From the NCBI GenBank assembly GCA_040398525.1, contig JBBATY010000009.1:29913-93912 (forward strand): 64,000 nucleotides of DNA. The letters are read 5' to 3'. The notes below the pieces were generated by a model, which saw only the letters and a program-made list of their open reading frames with translations, was not told the origin of the DNA and did no database searches. The DNA comes from VFMC01 sp040398525 (GTDB lineage Bacteria > Actinomycetota > Acidimicrobiia > Acidimicrobiales > Ilumatobacteraceae). Each line of letters begins with the position of its first letter. Position 1 is the first letter of the stretch. Positions 33,713 to 42,127 of this stretch are shown piece by piece. The translations under genes were made by a program, and so were the position numbers.

Positions 33713-36172
33713 TCAGGCCCGCATGCGCAGGCCCTCGGGGTCGAGCACCGGCTCGTGCTGCAGCGTCGCCGGGCGGCGACGGCCCATGATCTCGATCTCG
33801 AAGCCCGATTCGGCCGTGGCGATCTCGGTGGGGACGTAGCCGAGGGCCAGCGACACCTGCGAGTAGTGGGCGTAGCCGCCACTGGTGATCCAGCCGACCA
33901 CCTCGCCGTTGTGCCACACCGGCTCGTCACCGATCACGTCGGCTGGCGAATCCGGATCGACGTCGACACGGAACATCACCAGCTTGCGCTTCGGTCCACC
34001 TGCGGCGATCTCGGCCTCGACAGCCTCGCGTCCGATGAAGTCGTGGTCGAACTTCAGCGACCGGTCCATACCCGCCTCGAGCGGCGTGTAGATGGGCCGG
34101 TACTCGCGGTACCAGGTACCGAAGTTCTTCTCGAGACGCATCGTGATGAGCGCACGGAAGCCGAACAGGCGCATGTCGAACTCCTGGCCGGCCTCCCAGA
34201 TGAGATCGAACAGGTAGCGCTGGTACTCGGGCTCCATCCAGATCTCGTACCCGAGGTCGCCCGAGTACGTCATCCGGCTCAGCCACACGGGTGCCATGCC
34301 GAGGTTCACCTTGCGGAACGCCATGAACGGGAAGTCCTTCGTGGCGAGCGAGGTGTCGGTGATCTTCTGCAGCACGTCGCGCGAACGCGGGCCGGCCACG
34401 GTGAGCCCCACCATCGACAGACGGAGGTTCTCGAAGCGGATGGGGCTGCCCTCGGGCAGGTGCGAGAGGAACCAGCGCGGGTGGTGCACCTCGGCGGCCT
34501 GCGAGCCGAACAGGAAGAACTCGTCCTCGCCGATGCGGCTGACCGAGAACTCGCCCTCGATGCGGCCCTGTGGGTTGAGCATCGCGGTGAGGTTGGTGCG
34601 GCCGATCTTCGGCAGGCTGTTGGTGAACAAGCCCTGCAACCAGTCCGCGGCGCCGGGGCCGCTGACCTTGTACTTGGCGAAGTTCGAGGCCTCGCTGAAC
34701 CCCACCCGCTCGCGCACGGCGCGGCTCTCCTCGGCCACCACGTCGAACGCGTTCGAACGGAGGAACGTGATGTTCTCGTACGGCTCGAGGCCCGGCTTCT
34801 GGAACCACAGCGGGTGCTCGAGCCCCATCGCTGCACCCCACACCGCATTGTGCGCGGTGAGGCGGTCGTAGATGGGCGTGGTGAGCAGCGGGCGGGCCGC
34901 GGGCAGTTCCTCGTTGGGGAACGTGATGCGGAAGCGCCGCGAGTAGTTCTCACGCACTTTCGAGTTGGTGTAGGCGAGGGTGGCGAAGTCGCCGTAGCGG
35001 GCCACGTCCATGCCCCAGATGTCGGCACCCGGGTCGCCGTTCACCATCCACTCGGCGAGGCTGAGGCCCACGCCGCCGCCCTGCGACAGACCGGCCATCA
35101 CGGCGCACGCCGACCACATGCCGCGCATGCCCTTGATCGGGCCCACCAACGGGTTTCCGTCGGGACTGAACGTGAACGGGCCGTTCACGAAGCGCTGGAT
35201 GCCGGCGCGCCCCACAGCGGGGAAGTGCTCGAAGGCACGCTCGAGCTCGGGCGAGATTCGGTCGAGATCGTGGGGGAGCAACTGCGAGACGAAGTCCCAC
35301 GGGGTCTGCTTGGCCGACCACACCCGGTTCTCCTGCTCGTAGGTGCCGAGCAGGATGCTCTGGCCCTCCTGGCGGGCGTAGATCTCGCCAGCGAAGTCGA
35401 TCATGTGCGGCAACTCGCGGCCGTGCGTCTGGTTGTACTCGATCACCTCTTGCATCGGCTCGGTCATCAGGTAGTGGTGCTCCATCGCCAGCACCGGCAG
35501 CTCGAGACCGCACATCCGGCCGACCTCACGGGCCCACAGGCCGCCGGCGTTGACGACATGCTCGGTGTGGATGACGCCCTTGTCGTCGCCGGTGCTCGGG
35601 TCGTAGCAATGGACGTCCCACGTGCCGTCGGCGCGCTGGGTGAGCTTGTTCACCCAAGTGTGCTGATAGGTCTCGGCCCCGCGGTTGCGGGCGCAGATGA
35701 GGTAGGCGTTGGTGACGCCGGTCGGGTCGACGCTGCCCTCGTCCTCGTCGTACATCGCACCGACGAAGAAGCGCTCCTCGAGCAACGGGTTCAGCTCCTT
35801 GGCCTCCTTCATCGACAGCATCTCGGTCTTCATGCCGAGGTAGCGACCTCGGGCATGGGCCATGCGCAGCCAGTCGAGGCGCTCGGGGGTGTCGGCCAGC
35901 TGCAGGCCACCGGGCAGGTGGATGCCACAGTTCTGGCCGCTCTCGGCCTCGATCTCGCGGTACAGGTTCACCGTGTACTGCTGGAGTCGAGCCACGTTGG
36001 GGTCGCCGTTCAGCGTGTGCATGCCGCCTGCGGCATGCCAGGTGCTGCCCGAGGTGTACGTCGCCTTCTCGACGAGGACGACATCGGACCAGCCGGCCTT
36101 GGTGAGGTGGTACAGCACACTGGCGCCGACCACACCTCCACCGATGACGACGACCTGGGTTGAGGTTTTCAT
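33713..36172 (-). CDS. FAD/GcvT-type N-methyl amine dehydrogenase (DMGDH/SARDH family), third copy
   Basis: This 819-residue enzyme has VVVIGGGVVGASVLYHL at the N-terminus, GSTWHAAGG with His46 as likely covalent FAD site, a C-terminal GcvT half (FRALITMRLEKNFGTWYREYRP) and a closing barrel. It differs clearly from the tandem pair at the left end, so probably has a different substrate within the demethylation series. AGGAG at 36178-36182 and the Rossmann motif fix the ATG at 36172. It is 71 bp downstream of MttB paralogue 2 on the same strand and likely co-transcribed. Product: demethylated amine and methylene-THF, with electrons to an electron-transfer flavoprotein not seen here. Confidence 0.86.
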   Translation of the reverse strand: MKTSTQVVVIGGGVVGASVLYHLTKAGWSDVVLVEKATYTSGSTWHAAGGMHTLNGDPNVARLQQYTVNLYREIEAESGQNCGIHLPGGLQLADTPERLDWLRMAHARGRYLGMKTEMLSMKEAKELNPLLEERFFVGAMYDEDEGSVDPTGVTNAYLICARNRGAETYQHTWVNKLTQRADGTWDVHCYDPSTGDDKGVIHTEHVVNAGGLWAREVGRMCGLELPVLAMEHHYLMTEPMQEVIEYNQTHGRELPHMIDFAGEIYARQEGQSILLGTYEQENRVWSAKQTPWDFVSQLLPHDLDRISPELERAFEHFPAVGRAGIQRFVNGPFTFSPDGNPLVGPIKGMRGMWSACAVMAGLSQGGGVGLSLAEWMVNGDPGADIWGMDVARYGDFATLAYTNSKVRENYSRRFRITFPNEELPAARPLLTTPIYDRLTAHNAVWGAAMGLEHPLWFQKPGLEPYENITFLRSNAFDVVAEESRAVRERVGFSEASNFAKYKVSGPGAADWLQGLFTNSLPKIGRTNLTAMLNPQGRIEGEFSVSRIGEDEFFLFGSQAAEVHHPRWFLSHLPEGSPIRFENLRLSMVGLTVAGPRSRDVLQKITDTSLATKDFPFMAFRKVNLGMAPVWLSRMTYSGDLGYEIWMEPEYQRYLFDLIWEAGQEFDMRLFGFRALITMRLEKNFGTWYREYRPIYTPLEAGMDRSLKFDHDFIGREAVEAEIAAGGPKRKLVMFRVDVDPDSPADVIGDEPVWHNGEVVGWITSGGYAHYSQVSLALGYVPTEIATAESGFEIEIMGRRRPATLQHEPVLDPEGLRMRA

Positions 36173-36213
36173 GCGGTACTCCTGGACTGAAGGTGGCTGA
36201 GCTGCCGGATTGA

Positions 36214-36240
36214 GTGATACGGGAACGAGCGATACGGGAA
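36214..36240. repeat. 15-bp tandem direct repeat in the MttB2-demethylase gap
   Basis: GATACGGGAACG occurs twice (36214-36225 and 36229-36240), giving a 15-bp period. It ends 3 bases from the MttB2 stop. Could be a binding site for a direct-repeat regulator or a simple slippage duplication. Confidence 0.5.
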
Positions 36241-36243
36241 CGG

Positions 36244-37860
36244 TCAGTAGTCGGTGGCGACGCCGCCCTCGGCGACGCGCCGAGCGACGAACTCGTCGAG
36301 CTCCTGGCGTCGGTCGGCGGGCATGATGGGCGCTTCGTAGGCTTCGAGGAACCTGGTGACGAGCTGCTTGGCCTTGCCGTCGGCGGTGGGCGAGCCGGCT
36401 TCCTCCCAGCTCTCGTAGTTGCGCCAGTCGCTGAGGAAGGGGCGGTAGAAGGCGTCGCGGAACCGGGCCTGGGTGTGGGCGGTGCCGAAGAAGTGGCCAC
36501 CTGGGCCAACCTCTTCGATGGTGTCGATGGCCAGCGTGTCGGCGTCGACGATGACCGGCTCCATCATCTTGGTGACCATTTGCAGCAGGTCGGCGTCGAG
36601 CAGCATCTTCTCGAGGCTGGCGTGGAGGCCGCCCTCCATCCACCCGGCGCCGTGCATCATGAAGTTGACGCCACCCATGACCGCGCCCCACAGCGCGAAG
36701 ACGCTCTCGTAGGCGGCCTGGGCGTCGAGCGCGTTCGCAGCGCACACGTTCGAGCTGCGGTAGGGGATGCCGTAGCGACGAGCGAGTTGGCCACCGATGA
36801 TTGCGGTGCGCACGTACTCGGGGGTGCCGAAGGCCGGTGCGCCGCTCTGCATGTCGACGTTCGAGGTGAACCCGCCGTACATGGCTGGGGCGCCGGGGTT
36901 GACGATCTGCAAGAAGGCGATTCCTGCGAGCGCTTCGGCGTTCTGCTGGGCCAGAGCACCGGCCAGTGTGATGGGAGCCATCGCCCCGGCCAGCGTGAAA
37001 GGGGTGACCACGACGGGCTGGTTGTGGAGTGCGAACTCGATCATCCCCTGAGCCATCGGGATGTCGAGGCGCAGCGGCGAGTTGGTGTTCACCACGGTGA
37101 TGAGCGACGGCTCACGGTCGATGGTGGCCTGATCGACCCCACGGGCGATGCGCACCATCTCGATGCAGTCGATGTTGCGTTGGCGACCGAGGCTGTAGCA
37201 GTACATCCCCTTGTCGGTCATCGTCAGGATGTCGTGCGACGCCTCGAGGTGGCGCACCGAGTGGTGGATGTCGATCGGCTCGACCGGATAGCCCGGCACG
37301 TAGTGGATGACGTTCAGCATCTGGGCCAGCTTCAGCAGGTCGCGGAAGCCTTCGCGGTCACCGGTGCGGCGAACGCCGTTGCGGTCGATGTAGTGCGGGG
37401 TGCTCGCCACGGTGCCGAAGGTGAGCCAGCGACCACCGATGCGCACGTTGTGATCCGGGTTCCAACTGTGCAGCGTGTACTCGCTGGGCGCAGTGGTGAT
37501 GGCCGACTCGATCAGCTCGCGGGGGAACCGCACCCGATGGTTGCTCTCGTCGACGTCGGCGCCGGCCGCCTTCATGATGCTGCGCGACTCGGGGCACATG
37601 AACTCCATGCCGATGCGCTCGAGGATGACCAGCGAGGCTTCGTGGATCGACTCCAGCTCGTCGGCCGACACGACCTCGGTGTGGTTGAGGCGCATCTGCG
37701 GCTGCTTGAAGGGCAGCTGCTCGGGGAGCCGCGGCCCGGCACCCGCGCCGCGATCTCGGCCACGACGTCGCGGCGCAGCGCCCGGGTCGCTCGGGGGGAC
37801 GGATCCGGCGTCGATCTGCGGCTCGTTCACGGTGCGCGACACTACACCGGCCGACATCAT
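36244..37860 (-). CDS. MttB-superfamily methyltransferase without pyrrolysine (paralogue 2)
   Basis: A 538-residue homologue of trimethylamine/glycine betaine methyltransferases, with no internal UAG. Seen: Arg-rich tail PRRRGRDRGAGAG (residues 30-42), VVNTNSPLRLDIPMAQG, GAMAPITLAGALAQQNAEALAG, NPGAPAMYGGFTSNVDM, and EEVGPGGHFFGTAHTQARF. It is nearer to paralogue 3 than to paralogue 1 by these segments. Two consecutive ATGs (37858 and 37855) could start it; AAGGA precedes. Followed by a FAD/GcvT demethylase, and divergent from an enolase-superfamily gene 71 bp away. Presumed role: demethylation of a quaternary or tertiary amine with a corrinoid acceptor encoded elsewhere. Confidence 0.86.
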   Translation of the reverse strand: MMSAGVVSRTVNEPQIDAGSVPPSDPGAAPRRRGRDRGAGAGPRLPEQLPFKQPQMRLNHTEVVSADELESIHEASLVILERIGMEFMCPESRSIMKAAGADVDESNHRVRFPRELIESAITTAPSEYTLHSWNPDHNVRIGGRWLTFGTVASTPHYIDRNGVRRTGDREGFRDLLKLAQMLNVIHYVPGYPVEPIDIHHSVRHLEASHDILTMTDKGMYCYSLGRQRNIDCIEMVRIARGVDQATIDREPSLITVVNTNSPLRLDIPMAQGMIEFALHNQPVVVTPFTLAGAMAPITLAGALAQQNAEALAGIAFLQIVNPGAPAMYGGFTSNVDMQSGAPAFGTPEYVRTAIIGGQLARRYGIPYRSSNVCAANALDAQAAYESVFALWGAVMGGVNFMMHGAGWMEGGLHASLEKMLLDADLLQMVTKMMEPVIVDADTLAIDTIEEVGPGGHFFGTAHTQARFRDAFYRPFLSDWRNYESWEEAGSPTADGKAKQLVTRFLEAYEAPIMPADRRQELDEFVARRVAEGGVATDY

Positions 37861-37931
37861 TCCTTGTACGGTTGTGTTGTCAATGACGGCTGCGCAGCCG
37901 ACACAGTGCCCGAGCCGCGGGAGGTCATGGG

Positions 37932-39098
37932 GTGAGCACGATCGTCGACATCAGGGCCACACCCGTGAACGTCCCGATGCGGGCCCCGTACCGGTTCTCC
38001 TTCGGCACCCTGGCCAGTTTCACCACGACCATCATCGAGGTCACCGACAGCGACGGCGTGACCGGCATCGGGGAGTCCCCGCACGGCGATCTCACGGGGC
38101 TGGTCGAGGCGATGATGCATCGCCTCGTCGGCCGGAACGTCGACGACCTCAACGGGTGCGAGGCAGCATGTGTCGCTTCGACTGGGTTCAGCCTCTGGGA
38201 CGACGCAGCACGCGAGCGTCGCGCCTTCGGCGGTATCGAGCTCGCACTCTGGGACCTGCGTGCCCGACGCGCCGGCGTCCCCCTGGTCGATCTGCTCGGT
38301 GGTCGGGTGCGCGACCAGGTCGCCTTCACCGAGTACTTCGCGCTGCGCGTGGGTGCCGAGGAGACGCCGGCCGACGTCGTCCGCTATTGCGAACGGATGG
38401 CAGCCGACCACGAGGCGCCGTGGTTCGAGGGCAAGCTCGGGGTGCTCGGTGTCGACGACGAGATGGCCCTCGTGGCGGACCTGGTGCGCGCCCTTGGCCC
38501 GGGCAAGGTGCTTCGGCTCGACGCCAACGGCGCCTACACGGTTCCGACGGCCCGGCAGGTGGTCCGGCGACTCGCCGACCTCGGTGTCGGCTGGCTCGAG
38601 GACCCGTGCCGCACCCTCGACGAGGTGGCGCGCTTGCGAGCCGACGGAGCGCCCATCTCGTTCTCGACCCATCAAGCCGACCTGCCGCGCGCCGCGCGGA
38701 CAGGCGTGCCCGACGGCTTCTGCCTCGACATCACCGAGTTGGGCGGTGTGCGCCGCACCCAGGACTTCCTCCGGGCCTGCGCCGCGCTCGGCATCGACTT
38801 CTGGTGCTACAGCGGCGATGCCGGCGTGATGACGGCTGCATACCTGCACCTCACGGCAGCCGAGCCTTCGATGATCCGTCCCCACCAGAGCCTGTTCCGA
38901 TACACCGGCGATGTGGTGATCGAGCAGGGCCACTTCTCACCTCGCGCCGGCACCCTGCCGGTGCCGACCGGCCCGGGGCTCGGTGTCGAGCTCGATCGGG
39001 TTGCACTCGCTCGGATGCACGAGCGCTACCGCAACGAGGGCCAGATGGCGACAGCGGCACCGGACAGCGGGTACCGCCAGCAGTTCCGCCAGCAGTAG
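37932..39098 (+). CDS. Enolase-superfamily enzyme (mandelate racemase / glucarate dehydratase-like)
   Basis: The 388-residue protein has the N-terminal capping domain and C-terminal barrel of the enolase superfamily. Visible: Lys168 in FEGKLGV, metal ligand Asp197 in RLDANGAY, Glu223 in WLEDPC, Asp266 in CLDITELGG, and the closing VPTGPGLGVELD typical of glucarate dehydratase-like members. The usual second ligand after EDP and the His of the Asp-His pair are not evident (WCYSGDAG aligns where His is expected), so chemistry is uncertain. Hydroxyproline-betaine epimerase, another member of the superfamily, occurs in betaine clusters, but the lysine pair it needs is not seen. GTG 37932 has GGGAGG upstream. 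Divergent from MttB2, followed by a TetR gene. Confidence 0.78.
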   Translation: MSTIVDIRATPVNVPMRAPYRFSFGTLASFTTTIIEVTDSDGVTGIGESPHGDLTGLVEAMMHRLVGRNVDDLNGCEAACVASTGFSLWDDAARERRAFGGIELALWDLRARRAGVPLVDLLGGRVRDQVAFTEYFALRVGAEETPADVVRYCERMAADHEAPWFEGKLGVLGVDDEMALVADLVRALGPGKVLRLDANGAYTVPTARQVVRRLADLGVGWLEDPCRTLDEVARLRADGAPISFSTHQADLPRAARTGVPDGFCLDITELGGVRRTQDFLRACAALGIDFWCYSGDAGVMTAAYLHLTAAEPSMIRPHQSLFRYTGDVVIEQGHFSPRAGTLPVPTGPGLGVELDRVALARMHERYRNEGQMATAAPDSGYRQQFRQQ

Positions 39099-39141
39099 GG
39101 CGCCGACGGTGGGGCCAGCGCTGCACCGCTCACCAGGAAGG

Positions 39142-39147
39142 TAGGGT
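39142..39147 (+). promoter_or_regulatory. -10-like hexamer for leaderless TetR gene
   Basis: TAGGGT ends 6 nt before the GTG at 39154. No ribosome site is present, which supports a leaderless transcript from this position. Confidence 0.4.
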
Positions 39148-39153
39148 TCGCCC

Positions 39154-39780
39154 GTGGCCAGGACTCCCGACCTCGTACGGCGTCAGGAACTGCTCGACCG
39201 CATCGTCGATTACCTCGCCGCGCACGGACTGGCTCATGTGACGCTGCGACCGCTGGCCACGGCCCTGGGAGTGAGCATCAACCGGCTCGTGCACCACTTC
39301 GGCTCCAAAGAAGAGCTGATCGCGACCGCGCTCGGTCGGGTCGTCGAGCTCCAGGCCGAGGTGCAGGACGAGTGGATGCGCCGGGACGCCGACATCACCC
39401 TGGCCGAGCTGCACCGGAAGTGGTGGCGGTGGATGAACTCGTCCCCGGAGAACCTCGCCCTCGTCCGCCTCGGCTACGAGGCTGCTGCGCTCGACACCAC
39501 CGTCAGCGGCCTTCCGGGCGAGGTCCGCGCCGACCAGCTCGCTGTCTGGCGTCGCGGGTTCGAGAAGATGCTCGTCAACGAAGGCCTCGAGCCTGAGCTG
39601 GCCCGAGTCGAGGCGTCGATCCAGAAGGTCCTCTTCACCGGGATCGTGATCGAGCTGCTCGCGACCGGCGATAAGAAACGGCTGACCCAGACCCTCGAGA
39701 CCTCCCTCGACCGGCTGACGAGGCGACTCGACACGGTCACCTCGGCCACCGATCAGCGTGCGGCCTTCTCCTCTTCGTAG
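39154..39780 (+). CDS. TetR-family transcriptional regulator
   Basis: The 208-residue protein has a TetR N-terminal helix-turn-helix (HVTLRPLATALGVSINRLVHHFGSKEELIA, residues 29-58) and a helical ligand domain of its own. It follows the enolase-superfamily gene by 55 bp and overlaps tail to tail by 28 bases with the luciferase-like monooxygenase. Either neighbour, or the MttB2 divergon, may be its target. Ligand unknown. Confidence 0.88.
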   Translation: MARTPDLVRRQELLDRIVDYLAAHGLAHVTLRPLATALGVSINRLVHHFGSKEELIATALGRVVELQAEVQDEWMRRDADITLAELHRKWWRWMNSSPENLALVRLGYEAAALDTTVSGLPGEVRADQLAVWRRGFEKMLVNEGLEPELARVEASIQKVLFTGIVIELLATGDKKRLTQTLETSLDRLTRRLDTVTSATDQRAAFSSS

Positions 39781-40934
39781 GCGGCGATCGCCGTGAGCTG
39801 TGCGCCGAGCGTCGCGTCCACCCAACGGGAGCCCGCGCCGACCACGCGGTCGTAGCTCGCCTGCGGGGCTCCCAGCTGGCCCGTGAAGTGGGGCATCACC
39901 TGCTCGGCGAACAGCTCGTAGTGACGGAGTGTCGCCGGGAAGTCGGCGAGGTCGGCACCCAGGAACAAGAAGGCGCCGAACCCTCCGGTCTTGTCGACGA
40001 GCCGCTCGATCTGCTCGATCGCCATCTCCGGTGTCCCGATCACCATCCGTCCGCTCTCGTTGACGTAGTCGATGAACTCGTCGTAGTCACTCGGTGGTGG
40101 GGGAGCGCTCGGATCGCCCGTCGGGATGATGTGGCTGAGGTAGTCGAGCACCCACATCAAGCCGTAGCGGCAGTTCTCCTTGGCCTGCTCGAAGGTCTCG
40201 GCGATGTGCATCGGGCCCATCAGCCGCCACTGCTCGCGCGACGCGGCGTGACCATGACGTGCCGCCTCGTCCTGCCAGACGTTGAAGTTGTAGTCGAGCA
40301 CCTGGAACCCGGCTGGTTCGGTGGCCGCGATCGACAGCAGCCCGGTGCCGTAGCGACCCGCCAGCTTCGATCCCGACGGGCTGATCGACGAGGCCACGAC
40401 GACGTCGAAGTCGCTGTAGGGGCGGACCTGCAGAACAGCCTCGTTGCAGGTGAACCAGTCGGTCTGCGCCGACACCGTCTCGCCGGCGAACAGCCGCATG
40501 ATGACGTCGAACGACTCCTCCATCCGCGGGCGCTGCTGCATCGGGTCGATGCCCAGCATCGAGGCGTCACTCGTGAGCTGGCCGGGGCCGGCCCCGAACA
40601 TCGTTCTCCCCCTCGTGAGGTGATCCAGCATCACGATGCGATCAGCGAGGATGAACGGATGGTGGTAGGGGAGCGAGTTCACGCCGGTGCCGAGCTTGAT
40701 GTGACGCGTCCGCTCGGCGGCAGCCGCAATGAAAACCTCGGGGCTCGCGATCAGCTCGCTCCCGGCCGAGTGGTGCTCGCCGATCCAGGCCTCGGCGTAG
40801 CCGAGGCGATCGAGGTGCTCGACGAGCTGCAGGTCGCGATGGAGGGCGAGTGTCGGGTTGACGCCGGTACGGTGCATCGGAGGCAGGAAGACACCGAACC
40901 GCAGCGGCGCAGGGTGAGGTCGGAACGTCGGCAT
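39753..40934 (-). CDS. Luciferase-like flavin-dependent monooxygenase
   Basis: This 393-residue protein is a bacterial luciferase-fold (LLM) oxidoreductase: FGVFLPPMHRTGVNPTLALHRD at the start, LGYAEAWIGEHHSAG, IKLGTGVNSLPYHHPFILADRIVMLDHLTRGRTMFGAGPG. The family uses FMNH2 with oxygen or F420; limonene or alkane-type monooxygenases share this outline. Its 3' end overlaps the TetR gene, which may regulate it. Substrate not assignable. Confidence 0.82.
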   Translation of the reverse strand: MPTFRPHPAPLRFGVFLPPMHRTGVNPTLALHRDLQLVEHLDRLGYAEAWIGEHHSAGSELIASPEVFIAAAAERTRHIKLGTGVNSLPYHHPFILADRIVMLDHLTRGRTMFGAGPGQLTSDASMLGIDPMQQRPRMEESFDVIMRLFAGETVSAQTDWFTCNEAVLQVRPYSDFDVVVASSISPSGSKLAGRYGTGLLSIAATEPAGFQVLDYNFNVWQDEAARHGHAASREQWRLMGPMHIAETFEQAKENCRYGLMWVLDYLSHIIPTGDPSAPPPPSDYDEFIDYVNESGRMVIGTPEMAIEQIERLVDKTGGFGAFLFLGADLADFPATLRHYELFAEQVMPHFTGQLGAPQASYDRVVGAGSRWVDATLGAQLTAIAAYEEEKAAR

Positions 40935-40989
40935 GGGCAGATCCTGTCACAGGCGACGGAGCGGCTGTCGCGGTCCGGCCAGTACCGCA

Positions 40990-40995
40990 TAGATT
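40990..40995 (+). promoter_or_regulatory. -10-like hexamer for GluR0-like channel gene
   Basis: TAGATT ends 8 nt before the ATG at 41004, and no ribosome site is visible, so the transcript is probably leaderless. Confidence 0.4.
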
Positions 40996-41003
40996 CCCGG
41001 ACA

Positions 41004-42113
41004 ATGGACCATCGTCGGTGGAGGCATGTTGTCGGACGAGTGGCGCTCGTCGCCGTCGGCGTGGTGGGCCTGGCGAGCCTGCTCGCTCCGGAGCCGGCGT
41101 CCTCGGCCGGACCGGTCACCGTGGCCATCAAGCCGGTCGAACCGTTCGTCTACTTCAATGGCGATGACCCGCCGACCGGGTACAGCATCGATCTCTGGAA
41201 CGAGGTCGCAGCCCAACTGGCGCTCGACACCACCTGGGTCGAGTACGAGACCGTCGGTCAGGTGATCTACGCCCTCTCACTCGACGAGGTCGACGCCGGC
41301 ATTGCGGCGATCAGCATGACCAAGGCACGCGAGGAGATCATCGACTTCTCGCACCCCTACTTCGACAGCGGGATGAAGTTGATGGTCCGTTCAGCCGACG
41401 AGCGCTCGCTGTGGAGTACGGCGACGGGAGTGCTCCTGCGGCCGCGGCTACTCGTCCCGCTGCTGGTGTTCACCCTTCTCACCATCGTCTTCGGACATCT
41501 CGTGTGGCTCGCCGAGCGTCGGCACAACCCCGACTTCCCGAGCCGCTACCGGCGCGGTTCGGCCGCCGGGATGTGGTGGGCGTTCTCGATGATCACCGTG
41601 GGCAGCGACGCCAACAAGTCGATCAACCGCAGTGCCGGCCGGATCCTGAGCGGCATCTGGATGGCCGTCAGCCTGTTCACCGTCGCGGTCGTCACCGGTG
41701 AGGTCGCCTCGGCGCTCACGGTCGAGCAGATCCGCGGCGACATCACCTCGGTCTCCGACCTCGATGGCCGCCCCGTGGCGACGGTCGAGGACACCGTTGC
41801 GGTCTCGTCGGTCCAGCAGCGCGGCCTCAACTACGTCGAAACGGCGAACATCGACCAGGCGATCGACCTGCTGGTGGACGGCGAGGTCGACGGTGTGGTG
41901 TTCGATGCGCCGATCCTCGAGTTCCGGGCCAACACCCGACCCGGCCTCGACGTCGACGTGGTGGGTGGCCTGTTCGACCTCGACAAGTACGGGATCGGAT
42001 TCCCCGTGGGCTCGACCCTGCGCGAACAGGTCAACCCGGTGTTGCTCGACCTCCAACGCGACGGAACGCTCGAACAGCTCTACCAGAAGTGGTTCACCAC
42101 CGCCGACGAGTGA
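41004..42113 (+). CDS. Prokaryotic ionotropic glutamate receptor-like ligand-gated channel (GluR0-type)
   Basis: The 369-residue protein shows the split architecture of GluR0: signal peptide (1-35), ligand lobe S1 (36-140), TM1 (about 147-169), a re-entrant pore loop (186-201), TM2 (about 212-238), then lobe S2 (240-365). Arg109 in SMTKAREEIIDFSHPYF and Asp301 in VVFDAPILEF match residues that grip the carboxylate and amino groups of amino acids in the bacterial binding-protein family. The filter reads TVGSD (198-202), close to the potassium-type TVGYG but with Ser-Asp in place of Tyr-Gly. Plain amino-acid binding proteins lack the inserted helices. Stands alone between oppositely oriented genes. 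Likely an amino-acid-gated cation channel; ion selectivity is open. Confidence 0.85.
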   Translation: MDHRRWRHVVGRVALVAVGVVGLASLLAPEPASSAGPVTVAIKPVEPFVYFNGDDPPTGYSIDLWNEVAAQLALDTTWVEYETVGQVIYALSLDEVDAGIAAISMTKAREEIIDFSHPYFDSGMKLMVRSADERSLWSTATGVLLRPRLLVPLLVFTLLTIVFGHLVWLAERRHNPDFPSRYRRGSAAGMWWAFSMITVGSDANKSINRSAGRILSGIWMAVSLFTVAVVTGEVASALTVEQIRGDITSVSDLDGRPVATVEDTVAVSSVQQRGLNYVETANIDQAIDLLVDGEVDGVVFDAPILEFRANTRPGLDVDVVGGLFDLDKYGIGFPVGSTLREQVNPVLLDLQRDGTLEQLYQKWFTTADE

Positions 42114-42127
42114 GGCAGCAGAGTGGG

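Noticed and set aside
37861..37931. Full promoter TTGACA for MttB2
   Set aside because: TTGACA is present on the minus strand but no -10 at a fitting distance was found.
39888..41003. Upstream extension of the GluR0-like frame to 741 residues
   Set aside because: The added part is antisense to the luciferase-like gene and has no family features; the signal peptide and -10 element fix the start at 41004.
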